Part shown: in pieces, positions 43,800 to 52,824 of the stretch | Layout of the letters: every line of letters begins with the position of its first letter | Position numbering within the stretch: position 1 is the first letter of the stretch | NCBI RefSeq assembly: GCF_020906515.1 | Contig: NC_085854.1 | Span: forward strand, 372,001-436,000 | Origin: Vanrija pseudolonga | Taxonomy: Eukaryota > Basidiomycota > Tremellomycetes > Trichosporonales > Trichosporonaceae | Direction: 5' to 3' | Length of the DNA stretch: 64,000 nucleotides | Program-made: the position numbers and the translations under genes | The notes under the pieces: generated by a model | The model's input: the letters and a program-made list of their open reading frames with translations, nothing else | Told to the model about the DNA's origin: nothing | Database searches by the model: none

Positions 43800-45044
43800 T
43801 CACGCCGTCGGCACCGGACACACACCCTCCCATACAGCGCCGCGCACCGCCGGGCTCAGAGTCTGGGCGTACTCCCAGCCCGTGAGGAACTCTAGCCGCT
43901 CGACCATGTGCCGGGCTTCCCCGTCGCTGACCGGTTCGCCGTGTTTCTCCAAGCCGTGGTCGCCACCCGTCAGGCAATGTTCGACGGTCTGGCGGAGTCT
44001 GTCCTCGGCCAAACGAACGTCGTCCTCTGTGCCTTCGTCGCGGAACCATGTCGTCGAGACCTTGTCCAAATCGACGAGGGTGCACCGCGCGCCATGGAAT
44101 AGCACGCGGGCAATGGTCATCCCGACGTCCCACCACGCCGCGCCGCCGCCATCGCAGCACTCCGGGTCGTTCTCGCACGGCAGGGGGTGGACAAGCGTCA
44201 TGATGAGCACCGCATGCCGTGTCGGCGCCATCGCGTAGCCTCCGCCGCCCTGGCTCGGGAGCTTCCAGTCAAAGCTTGCAGGATACAGCCCGTCCACGTT
44301 TAGCACGGCGTACGGCACGAGGTTGTCCTCCCGGTCCGACCACGGCAGCCACTGGATGATGGTGTCGAACCCCACGGCTGGGACCGCGTAGCTCGGCGGC
44401 TCGGGCCCAGGGAGCGCGATGACCGTGCGTGTCGGGAGCGTGGGCACGGCGCGTGCCATCATGAACACGGCGCTGTCGGGCTGCGGGCCGTTGTCACAGG
44501 TCACGCGGACGGCGTCGAGCTCGACACCGAGCGCGCGCAAGGTGTCCACCCACCACTGGATACAGCGTTGCCCGATCCCCTCGTACACGTCGAGGACTTT
44601 GACGTGTCTTAGGCGGCTAGTCCATGCGTCACGTTCGTCCAGCTCTAGGCTCGACGCAGGCCCGTCCGCCGCCCAGAGCTTCTCGTCCCGATCGCCAAAG
44701 GTCCCAAGGTCGCGGGTCTCGAGGTCGAGGATTGGGAGGTCGGTCGCGCTGTCAAGCCAGTTGGTGTACAGTTTCGGAGGGTACAGCGGCCCCGGGGCCG
44801 AGAGCGACACGACAGACATGAAGGACGCGATGGGCAGGCCAGCCTCCCTCGGGACCACGGTGCCGCCCAGCGCGTGCCATTGCTCCGGCGTGACGGGCTG
44901 CAGCGCGATGTGCGCCAGCAGGCGGGCGTCGGCGAGCGCGAGGAACTCGCGCGACACGGCGCGAAGCGTTAGCAGCGTGCGGCGGTCGGCGCCGGCTGCT
45001 ATCGCTTCCGCTAGGTGTGGGAAGGATGTGAGGTCGAGAGGCAT
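43800..45044 (-). CDS. F-box-like orphan protein (single exon)
   Basis: One uninterrupted frame encodes 414 residues. The N-terminus, LDLTSFPHLAEAIAAGADRRTLLTLRAVSREFLALADARL, has the helical pattern of an F-box (leucine/proline start, then LLTLRAVSREF). The rest alternates short strands and helices with VLDVYEGI and LVDLDKV motifs, possibly a degenerate leucine-rich or propeller part. I do not recognise a named family. Many Tremellomycete genomes hold expanded F-box-like families of this size. It could serve as a substrate adaptor of an SCF ubiquitin ligase (inference). It diverges from the GNAT gene. It is the only gene of more than 100 codons here with no intron. Confidence 0.75.
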   Translation of the reverse strand: MPLDLTSFPHLAEAIAAGADRRTLLTLRAVSREFLALADARLLAHIALQPVTPEQWHALGGTVVPREAGLPIASFMSVVSLSAPGPLYPPKLYTNWLDSATDLPILDLETRDLGTFGDRDEKLWAADGPASSLELDERDAWTSRLRHVKVLDVYEGIGQRCIQWWVDTLRALGVELDAVRVTCDNGPQPDSAVFMMARAVPTLPTRTVIALPGPEPPSYAVPAVGFDTIIQWLPWSDREDNLVPYAVLNVDGLYPASFDWKLPSQGGGGYAMAPTRHAVLIMTLVHPLPCENDPECCDGGGAAWWDVGMTIARVLFHGARCTLVDLDKVSTTWFRDEGTEDDVRLAEDRLRQTVEHCLTGGDHGLEKHGEPVSDGEARHMVERLEFLTGWEYAQTLSPAVRGAVWEGVCPVPTA

Positions 45045-45641
45045 GGTGGATGGTTGTTGTGGACGAGGTGGATCAGTGAATGCGGACAAACAACAAAAGG
45101 GTTGGATTGTTTGGGTCGGCTTGGCTTGCAGCTGGCCGTTCCGCTCCCCGCTAGACCAATGCTCCTGGACGCGCCAACCGCGCTTCCGAGACGTGCAACT
45201 CCACTGCGCAGAATGTTGTGTGGTATGACCTGGGTTGTGGATATCAACAGCGTTGACGACTACTTGAGAAAGCTTGTGTAGGACACTGCAGGCACAGTGC
45301 CATCGGGATCTGCGCGGCCTACCCAGCTGTACAACGGCCCCCGAGACCACCCACACTGACACCACCCACCTCGGCCTACGGACCGCGGCCATACGCGCAA
45401 CATGCAGCACGCCGCTCGTCCCTGCGGCCCACCGATGCGGCGGTGAGCACTATCATCCCTCTCTGCGTAGCCGCAGACGCCGAGCGGAGACTCCGAACGG
45501 CGTAGCCGAGAGGTTGGTTGCAGGCAGCCAGCCGGTGGAGGCCGTCCAACCGACTCGATCGGCGAGTTCGGCGACCACGCATACTTATATTTCTACTCGT
45601 CGCGCAGCGACGCCCACACCTTGTCACGTTCTGTACTCGCC
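45045..45641. other. divergent promoter region, F-box-like/GNAT
   Basis: CTTATATTTC at 45586-45595 is a plausible TATA site for the GNAT gene, about 50 bases upstream of its start. No other gene was seen. Confidence 0.45.
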
Positions 45642-46408
45642 ATGCCCTCCCCGACCCTCACGCACCTGACAGACCCCACGAGCGCGCTGCTCGCACCCAC
45701 AGCCGCCGTCCTCGCGGAGAGCTTCAACCCCGCCGAGGATCCCATCTCGGGCATAGTGTACGCCGGCATCCCCGACCTCGAGGGGTTCACGGCGCTGCGG
45801 TTCAGACAGCGCCTGTATGACGCGGTTGAGCGGCTGCAGGTCGTCGTTGCCGAGGCGGATGGGGCGCCGGGGGCCGTCATGATCGTCAACCCGCCCGGCA
45901 CGATGGACGAGTGAGTGGGCGGCAGGCGAGGGGAGTGACTCTAGCTGACGGGCCGAGTGAGCCTGGGCCGACACCGTACTCTGCCGAGCTTGAGGCGCAG
46001 ACACCGCCAGAGGTGGTCGCGGCGCGGAACGAGGTGAGCTGAGGCGCCCGGACCCCCCCAGCTCACACCGACAGCTGGGCGACGCGCTGCACAAGTTTGA
46101 AGCCAACGCGTTCGGCAACGACACCTACTACCTCTCTTTCATCTGCACTGCGCCGTCGGCGCGGAGGCGCGGGCTCGCCGGCGCGCTGATACGCAGCCTC
46201 GTGGCGCAGGCCGAGGCGGCCGGCGCGTTCGTGACGCTCACGACACAGAGCGACGAGAATGTGAGTTGTTTTCTCGCGGGCCACGCTCACCGCGGCCCAG
46301 GTCAAGTACTACTCTTCGTTTGGGTTCCGGGTCATTGACCGCATGGACATCGTGTCGCGCGGCTTGCCGATGCCGTTTATCGCCATGACGAACCGGCCCG
46401 CGGCCTAG
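45642..46408 (+). CDS. GNAT-family N-acetyltransferase
   Basis: The exons are 45642-45910, 45958-46033, 46075-46260 and 46301-46408 (212 residues). The acetyl-CoA binding motif A is seen as YYLSFICTAPSARRRGLAGALI (RRRGLAG matches Q/RxxGxG/A). It is followed by AEAAGAFVTLTTQSDEN and KYYSSFGFRVIDRMDI, the usual motif B. The substrate is unknown. The second intron acceptor follows ctgacg and is supported mainly by phase. Small cytosolic GNATs of this type acetylate amines, amino acids or protein N-termini. Confidence 0.82.
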
Positions 46409-47270
46409 GACCGCTCTTGCTCCACAACAGGTGGCGCTGCGTAGGTTCGCCGGCCGCTCTGTTGCCCCCTCTGTCCGCACTGTCGCCGACGAGAACGCAG
46501 TATTGCTCCAATGTTGAAGACGCGCTAAGCGCAGTGCGTTGTCGATGCATGTCGAGGGGAGCGTCGCCACGCGAGCCTGCCCATGGCCACCCACCTCAGT
46601 AACTAACTTCATATCCTGTCGATGCACATCAGTACCCATTGGCTTTAGAATCCGGGTTTGTGCCGTGCCGTAACGAGGCACCGAGGTCAATCTGCCACAA
46701 GCGTCTACGGATCTTCAACCCACTGAGTGAGTCACAGGTTCGTTAGTGGCGCCCAGCGTCATGCAAGCGCAAAGTGTACGTGCATGCTCGGCGTCACCAG
46801 ATGTTGCCGCTGCTAATGGCTTGCATTCCGTCCATCTCCCAGCCCACCTAGCCACCACGTTGGCCCCGGCCCCTCCCCACTCCCGATGACTCACGGCTGA
46901 CGATAGAGCGGTGCAGTATCAGGAACTGACCCTAGGTATGGGCTGAAACTTGCACCGTCTCGCTCAAAGTCGAGTGTGGCACCCGGGGATTGAGAGCTGC
47001 GAGCTGAGCTGGGAGGTGGGCGCACGGCACGACGTACACACGCACGCACAAGGTGCCGCGCGCACATCCGCCCACCAGCCCACCTGCACATGCGCGAGTG
47101 CTCGCCTCGGCGAGCTACTGCGGAGCCAACTCCTCCTCCACTCCCGCTCGGTCCTCCTCCACCTCCCTCTCTCCCCGACGCTCCAGTCCAGACCCTTCAC
47201 GACAAAATCCGAGCCGAGACACCTCCCCTGCTTCCCCTGTGTGATGCGGCGCACCTCAGAAAGCACACGC
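46409..47270. other. left part of the gene-free block
   Basis: This is downstream of the GNAT gene. No gene or repeat was recognised in this part. Confidence 0.4.
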
Positions 47271-47283
47271 GGGACAGCAGCGA

Positions 47284-47345
47284 GAAAACCCGACAATACA
47301 TTGTCGGAAGCTTCCGAGCGAGGCAATGGGTTATCGTGACGCGGG
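47284..47345. repeat. palindromic repeat unit 1 of 4
   Basis: ACAATACATTG and CAATGGGTTAT are the two arms, separated by a GGAAGCTTCC-type middle. The unit ends in GTGACGCGGG. CCGACAAT/ATTGTCGG inside the left arm also forms its own hairpin. Confidence 0.6.
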
Positions 47346-47471
47346 AGGAGGAGGATGACTACGAGCGCCTCACCAGCCACACCAAACACCCTGCCCTTTC
47401 CAATTCCTGGCCGAACACCGCAGAACATGACCTACTCTCCCTGCGACGCGGCGCAGAGCGCAGGCAGATGA

Positions 47472-47528
47472 CCATAACGCATTGTGAGAAGGTTTCCAGC
47501 AGGCAATGGGTTATTGTGAGGCGGACGG
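47472..47528. repeat. palindromic repeat unit 2 of 4
   Basis: ATAACGCATTG and CAATGGGTTAT pair with one mismatch around GAGAAGGTTTCC-type sequence. The unit ends in GTGAGGCGG. Confidence 0.65.
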
Positions 47529-47969
47529 GGTGGCAGGGGTAGTTGGAGAGGGAAGCTCGAGAGCGACCTCGGCCGACGAGCTACAAATCCCGCGTTTCTC
47601 ACCCCAATCTGGTCTGAGCCAGAACAGTGAAGCACGGACACAAGCCATGGTATGTACGTACGCCCGCCAGCAGAGGCCTCGCCGTCATGTGGCAGAGGAA
47701 CCAGGCTGGCGTGCTCGCCTGCCCGCCGGAACGGTCCCCGAACGTGCCGCGGAACCCCCCGCGCCAATCCTAGAAAGAGCATCCGAGCGGCCGAACAGCC
47801 AAGGAACGAACAGCACAGCGGAACGTCGGTCCGCCCCACCCACCGCGGCGGAGGTTGGAGGGGAGCGAGGACCCGGGTACCTACCTCCTTGTCGATCCCT
47901 CGACCTGGAGAACGCCTTACGGCCCCATGCCGCCGGAACATGGCCCCCCAGGCCTCTCTCGACGCCTTG

Positions 47970-48020
47970 CACAACGCATTATAGGAAGGATCTGAGCAGG
48001 CAGTGCGTTAATCTGATGCA
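47970..48020. repeat. palindromic repeat unit 3 of 4
   Basis: ACAACGCATTA and CAGTGCGTTAA are the arms, with AGGAAGGATCTGAGCAGG between. This is the same order as in the other units. Confidence 0.6.
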
Positions 48021-48188
48021 AGGGGGTGAGGGGTGGGAGGGGTGTCGGCCAAGGCTCGCCTGCCAAGGCGCCAGTCATGAAAGAGGAAGAGAACTCCTTC
48101 CTTCCCCTTGGTCTCGTCTGCCTGATCCTGAATCAGAACACCCAGCAACAAGAGAAGACGGCACTAGGCAACCAGGATACCCTGGGGG

Positions 48189-48246
48189 CCATAACGCACT
48201 AGAAGAAGGTTTTCTCCGCATAATGCGTTGTCCTCTGACGCGCGGG
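48189..48246. repeat. palindromic repeat unit 4 of 4
   Basis: ATAACGCACTA and AATGCGTTGT are the arms, with GAAGAAGGTTTTCTCC between. The unit ends in CTGACGCGCGG. Confidence 0.6.
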
Positions 48247-48639
48247 GTTGAGAAAGGAAGGCGAGTGAGTCGTCTGTCAACAGGCGTGGATCACAGCCAA
48301 TGGTCGGTATCCTTCCTCCCCCTTCGTTCTACTCTGACAAGTCTGATAGAGATCTAATCAGCCGGCACGCTGTAATGGCCGCCCATGAAACCTCATGCCG
48401 TTGTTGCTCGCCAACGCAGGAACACGGCACGCAGGTGGCCAAGGCGGTCTTGCCGGATTACCCCCTCAACAGGACCCAGGTCCTACCATTCCACCAACCC
48501 TTCCACCTGACACCTCGCCGGCGTGTCCATGTCGTGTTTGGCCCTCCACGACACACATCGATGGAAACCCTCCCTCCTAGCATGATGTGGCAGTCGTTGG
48601 CGTATTCTGACTGTAACGCCACAGCCAGCCACATACCCC

Positions 48640-48782
<143 letters not shown>

Positions 48783-48837
48783 ACAAAAGGAGACCGACCC
48801 TACTCCCCGAACCCGTCGCCTGACCCCTCAGGACCGG

Positions 48838-48905
48838 ATTCTCCACGGCTCGAACCGCGAACCTGTAGCTCGAGACCACAGGATTTAACCGTCCCGCCGT
48901 GAGGC
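48838..48905 (-). other. second tRNA-like sequence
   Basis: The minus strand has GGCGGGACGGTTAAATCC (A-box-like), a strong hairpin CCTGTGG-TCTCGAG-CTACAGG in the anticodon-arm position and GGTTCGAGCC (B-box-like). The T arm pairs over five bases but the loop is one base short. It is probably a tRNA relic or part of a tRNA-derived repeat. Confidence 0.3.
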
Positions 48906-49268
48906 GGGTGGTGCTGGATGGTGTTGTGGGAGTACATGAGCTGATCCCACCGCTGCGCCCGCACGGAACGCCTCGCACTGGCATCCCCACGAATCAGGAT
49001 CGCCGGTGTCGCACAGCCTCGACTAACAGGCGGCGATGAGGATGCACTGAGGGGGAGACGGAGATGGAGACTGAGGCTACACTGAACACGCACTCATCGT
49101 GGCACTGAGACATGCCACGTGCCAGTTACAGTATCACAATCATCGCAGTCCTCTCACGACTGAAGCTGTATAGGGCAGCGCGCAATATGCTCCGATAGCG
49201 GGCCAGAGCCAACCTAAGAGAGCCAAAGCGTACTCAAATGCATCGCCCAGGGAAACGACCGTTCGGTG

Positions 49269-49520
49269 ATAAGCGCCAAAATCAGCACATTCCGCAAGAC
49301 CGCGTAGCATACTCAGAAAGCAATCCGACCGCTTCGGCGGTCGACCTTCGAGCCTTCGCGCATTCGTGCGCGAGCGCGGTCCAAAACTCCTTCTTTTGCC
49401 TCCCTCAGAGCTCCGTGCTGATCGCGTTCATTGGTTGAGAAGCAAGAAGCATGAGCGTGATCGCGGGATGAGCGGGGGGGACGGTGCGTCCGGATCCGGC
49501 GGCGAGTCGTTTTTCTTTTG
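49269..49520 (+). repeat. structured repeat, copy A (possible RNA element)
   Basis: The copy begins with ATAAGCGCCAAAAT and has a closing stem GACCGCG (49298-49304) / CGCGGTC (49375-49381). Inside are two UUCG-capped hairpins: GACCGC-TTCG-GCGGTC (49327-49342) and TCGCGCA-TTCG-TGCGCGA (49356-49373). A TTCTTTTGCC stretch follows. Weaker similarity to the other copies continues past GGATCCGG to TTTTGCCACC. The family is unknown. Confidence 0.6.
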
Positions 49521-49818
49521 CCACCCATTTGGCCACCCACCTATGGTCGACTGCCGAGGTCGACGAGGATGACCGTTTCATGCGTTCTGGCTGGTTCATT
49601 GGTAGTGTATGCTCACCAAGGGTGGTGCATGAGAAGCAAGCATCATACTCTGACCTGCTGCAAGCCCACCACACATGGCCAGGTTGAGTGGCAGGCATCT
49701 ATCTCCACGATAGCTCACGCCTCCCACGCTGCAGAGCGCCATGTACATTCCAACGATCCCGCTCTGTCAACCAAGCAGCGAATGGATTACTTGGTCGCGA
49801 GCCGCGCCCGCTTCGTTC

Positions 49819-50097
49819 ATAACGGCCAAAATTGTCATACCCCCAAGGCCGCGTAGCACATTCAGAAAGAGCAATCTTGACAGCCAGGTGCGATTCCGCA
49901 CTGGCAGTCTGAGCAAACCTCGGCGTTTCGACGCCGGCGCGGTCAATCTCACTCTTTTGCTTCCCGTCTGGCCGGCCAGATGTCATGTCATTGGGCAGGA
50001 GGGGTGCCTTGTGTCTCTCTCAGGCTGAGACAGAGGTGACGGATCCGGGTTGGCAGGAGTGGGCAGCTTGCCACGAGGGGTTGTTGCCTTTTGCCAC
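49819..50097 (+). repeat. structured repeat, copy B (possible RNA element)
   Basis: The start is ATAACGGCCAAAAT. The closing stem is GGCCGCG (49847-49853) / CGCGGTC (49938-49944). Hairpin 1 is GCCAG-TGCG paired with CGCA-CTGGC (about 49883-49905, one bulge). Hairpin 2 is GGCGT-TTCG-ACGCC (49922-49935). CTCTTTTGCTTCCC follows at 49952-49965, then GGATCCGG and TTTTGCCACC. Confidence 0.6.
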
Positions 50098-50370
50098 CGA
50101 GCTGTCTGACACAGTTGTCACTGCAGACCCATTGCAGCCCTGCTACCACTCGAGGCCTGCCTGCGAAAGTGTGTATTACCTATTAGACTTCCTACCCCTT
50201 GCGCCTCGAGTCGGCGCTCACAGGAGCAAGACCGAGAAGGATGGAGCCACAGGCAAGGTGGCATCGTGACAAGTCTTGGCCTTTCATGTGTGAATGCTGA
50301 AACCCCCTATGGTCGACTACACCCGACTGTATGAGCAACACGAGAGCGAGCGGAGCGGCGAATCGAGAAT

Positions 50371-50568
50371 ATAAGCGCCACGATTGCCGTCGTCCCAAGA
50401 CCGCGTAGCACAATCAAAGCACCCCGACCACCAGTTCGTTCGCGAACTGGAGGCCGTAGCTTACCTCGGCGTTTCGACGCTGGCGCGGTCATTCCAACTC
50501 TTTTGCTCTCTAGGCCAGACGTTTTGTGTCATTGGGTAGCAGGCGTGAGACAGAGGTGGAGGATCCGT
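50371..50568 (+). repeat. structured repeat, copy C (possible RNA element)
   Basis: The start is ATAAGCGCCACGAT. The closing stem is GACCGCG (50400-50406) / CGCGGTC (50485-50491). Hairpin 1 is a perfect CCAGTTCG-TTCG-CGAACTGG (50432-50451). Hairpin 2 is GCGT-TTCG-ACGC (50470-50481), extended by G-U pairs. CTCTTTTGC follows. Copy C runs directly into copy D after GGATCCG. Confidence 0.6.
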
Positions 50569-50569
50569 C

Positions 50570-50845
50570 ATAAGCGCCAATATCGCCATATTCCCAAGGC
50601 CGCGTAGCACAACCGTACATCAGAGGAGCTTGCTCCATCCGGCCGCCTGCGGTCTAGCTTACCCTCAGCGTTTCGACGCTGAGCGCGGTCACTCGATCTC
50701 TCTTTTGCTTCCCGCTTGCGTCGTGGTCGTCGTTCGTCGCTGCCATTGGCGGGTGGTGTGACCTGCCGGGAGGCAGCGGCCTCGTGATCGTGAGAAGGAA
50801 GGCCGGATCCGGTTGGCAGGAACGGTTCACTCTTTCGCCACCGCG
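50570..50845 (+). repeat. structured repeat, copy D (possible RNA element)
   Basis: The start is ATAAGCGCCAATAT. The closing stem is GGCCGCG (50598-50604) / CGCGGTC (50684-50690). Hairpin 1 is short (GGAG-CTTG-CTCC near 50625-50636). Hairpin 2 is a perfect CTCAGCGT-TTCG-ACGCTGAG (50664-50683). CTCTTTTGCTTCCC follows, then GGATCCGG and CTTTCGCCACC. Confidence 0.6.
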
Positions 50846-51019
50846 CGGCGGGTGGTGGTGTGGTTGCTTCTTGTAGGTGCGAGGCGGGTGCTGTGGCCCC
50901 CATGGGGCTCGCGCATGGACAGCACGCGCGTCGGAGTGTGGTGTGAGTACCGACTGAGCCAGCTCCACACTGTGGCGATGCCTCGCGCCGCGATGATACA
51001 TTACATACACAGTCTAAAT

Positions 51020-52598
51020 CTACCCTTCCAAGCCCTTGGCAAACTCGCTCCACCGCTCGAGCGCCGCCTGGACCAGCGCGACCTCATTAATAGCGACCGT
51101 GAGCGCCGCAGACTGGAGGGGCGCGTCGACGAGCGCCTCGCGGGCGGCGTACAGCTCGTCGACGCTCATGGCCGGGAGGCCGGCGCGCCGGCGCTCCAGC
51201 AGCGCCACGACGCCCTTGATCGCGTCGAGCACCGCGCTGTCGAGCGGCAGCGGGTCGTCGTCTGCCACGTGGGCCTCCCACGCCGCCTCGGCGCTACGCA
51301 CCGCGCGCTTCAGGCCCGCGCGCACGTCGTCGCTGGGATGGCTGCCCGAGTTTGCGAGCCACAGCGCGCCGAAGAGACGCACGCTCGCCTGCCCGCTGTG
51401 GTTGAGGTGATATACGCCGTTCTTCGCGCTCCTGGGGGCCAGCAGCGCGCCGTCATCCGCCTCGACGTCGACGTCGTCGCCCTCGTCCATTGCCTGCCAC
51501 TGCGCGGCGCGCTCCGCATCACACAGCTCAGACAGGCTCCACGTGATCCCGTCGCCTAGGAAGCCTTCTTCGTCGTCGTCCGCGTCGTCTTCGGGCGGCA
51601 CGAAGCCCCACTCGACGAGGAGACGCGCCTCGCCGATCCCCTCGCCGTACGAGTTCATCACCTCGTCCCCCTTGGCGACGCAGCGCTCGACATACATGTC
51701 GACCGTGTCGAGCTCGTTGTCGATCCGCGCCCGCGCGTTAGGGTGCAGGTGTGCCAGGCGGGCGGGGTTCGGCCCGCCGTCGTGCGCGCACGGCGCGAGG
51801 CTCCCGCAGACATGGCACACAAAGTCGTCGGACGCGAGCGACGTGTGCGAGCTGGCCGCGTGGTTGAGCACGTCGGCGAAGGGGCACAGCGCGATCGTGT
51901 GGTGCAGGTCGATTATGAAGGCGCGCGTCGATACGAGCGAGAAGGCGTGCGCGAAGGCTTCGAACGGCGACCGCTCAGGGTGGAGGCGCGTCGCGGGGAG
52001 CTTGCCAGCGTCGTAGAATGTCCGCATGTCGGCCTGCGAGCGTGAGTGACCTATCCGACTTGACACACGTACCAGGCCCACGCCTTCCCCCTCTCTCCGG
52101 CGCAGATCGCGCTCCGCCTCAGTACCCTTGAGCCACTTCTCCGCGAGCCGCGCGTCCGATCCATCAGGGTACAGAGGCCACAGCGCCGGGATCGGCACCG
52201 TCTCGCGCGGCAGGCTCTGGACGTACCCCCAGAAGCCCGAGTCCGGCCCTAGCCGCAGCTCGTTGAGCAGCGCGAGCGCGAGGCTCAGGATCGCGTGCGA
52301 CGTCGTTCCCGGGCCCGCCGACTTCGGGGGGCGCAGATCCGCCGTCCGGACAGAAAGCAGCGCCTGCTTCGGGATCTTGCATACTGGCATCGTTAGCTAG
52401 CTCGCCCACGCGTGCCGCGCCGAGACACCCACTTGTCTCGCCGAGCTCCATGTCCCTGTTTGCGATCGCGCGCCAGCCGCCGTCCGCCATGTCGCCTATC
52501 GAGACGGCATCGTTGCGCCATACGCCCGTAGCGTCGAGATACTCGTTCAGCAGCGCGCGCGAGGGCGGCGCCGCGCCGACGAGGAGGCCGTGGTTCAT
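51020..52598 (-). CDS. SET-domain lysine methyltransferase (RKM/SETD3-like)
   Basis: The exons are 52433-52598, 52073-52383 and 51020-52033 (496 residues). The split SET domain runs from GGWRAIANRDMELGETI, CKIPKQALLSV through a long insert to IALCPFADVLNHAASSHTSL. It ends with VMNSYGEGIGEARLLVEWGFVPPE, the usual NxY...LLxxYGF-like end. A helical C-terminal domain of the Rubisco-methyltransferase type follows. Fungal members methylate ribosomal proteins or elongation factors; the target here is not evident. A second acidic insert (PPEDDADDDEEGFLGDG) follows the SET core. The start at 52598 (MNHGLLVGAAPP) is preferred over an in-frame ATG at 52757, which would add a low-complexity leader. Confidence 0.85.
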
Positions 52599-52824
52599 TG
52601 TCGGGTTGTAGAGTGCCGGCACGTTGTGATTTTTGTTTTGTGGAGAGTTGGTGCCTGGCGGCCGGTGGAGGTTGATCGTCGGAGGCACTAGTGACGTTGG
52701 CCTGGCAACACCGCTGTCGTCGTCGTCGACGACGCCTGCACCATACTTGTTATGCATGATCGCGGCTCAAGAGATACATGGTGGTAATGCATGACATGGT
52801 ATGATAAAGTAGTGCGTATTGGTA

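Noticed and set aside
47506-48357. Open frame of 283 codons on the + strand
   Set aside because: It runs through two or more palindromic repeat units, lacks hydrophobic core patterns and ends in repeat sequence. Treated as chance.
49269-50706. Similarity of TAAGCGCC...CCCAAG to twister ribozymes
   Set aside because: The 5' words look alike, but I could not find the purine-rich 3' strand or the pseudoknots needed. A structural search (Rfam twister models) would settle it; a significant hit would overturn this rejection.
49269-50706. 5S rRNA, snoRNA or hammerhead identity for the structured repeats
   Set aside because: The conserved 5S segments, box C/D or H/ACA motifs and the CUGANGA/GAAA core of hammerheads are not present on either strand.
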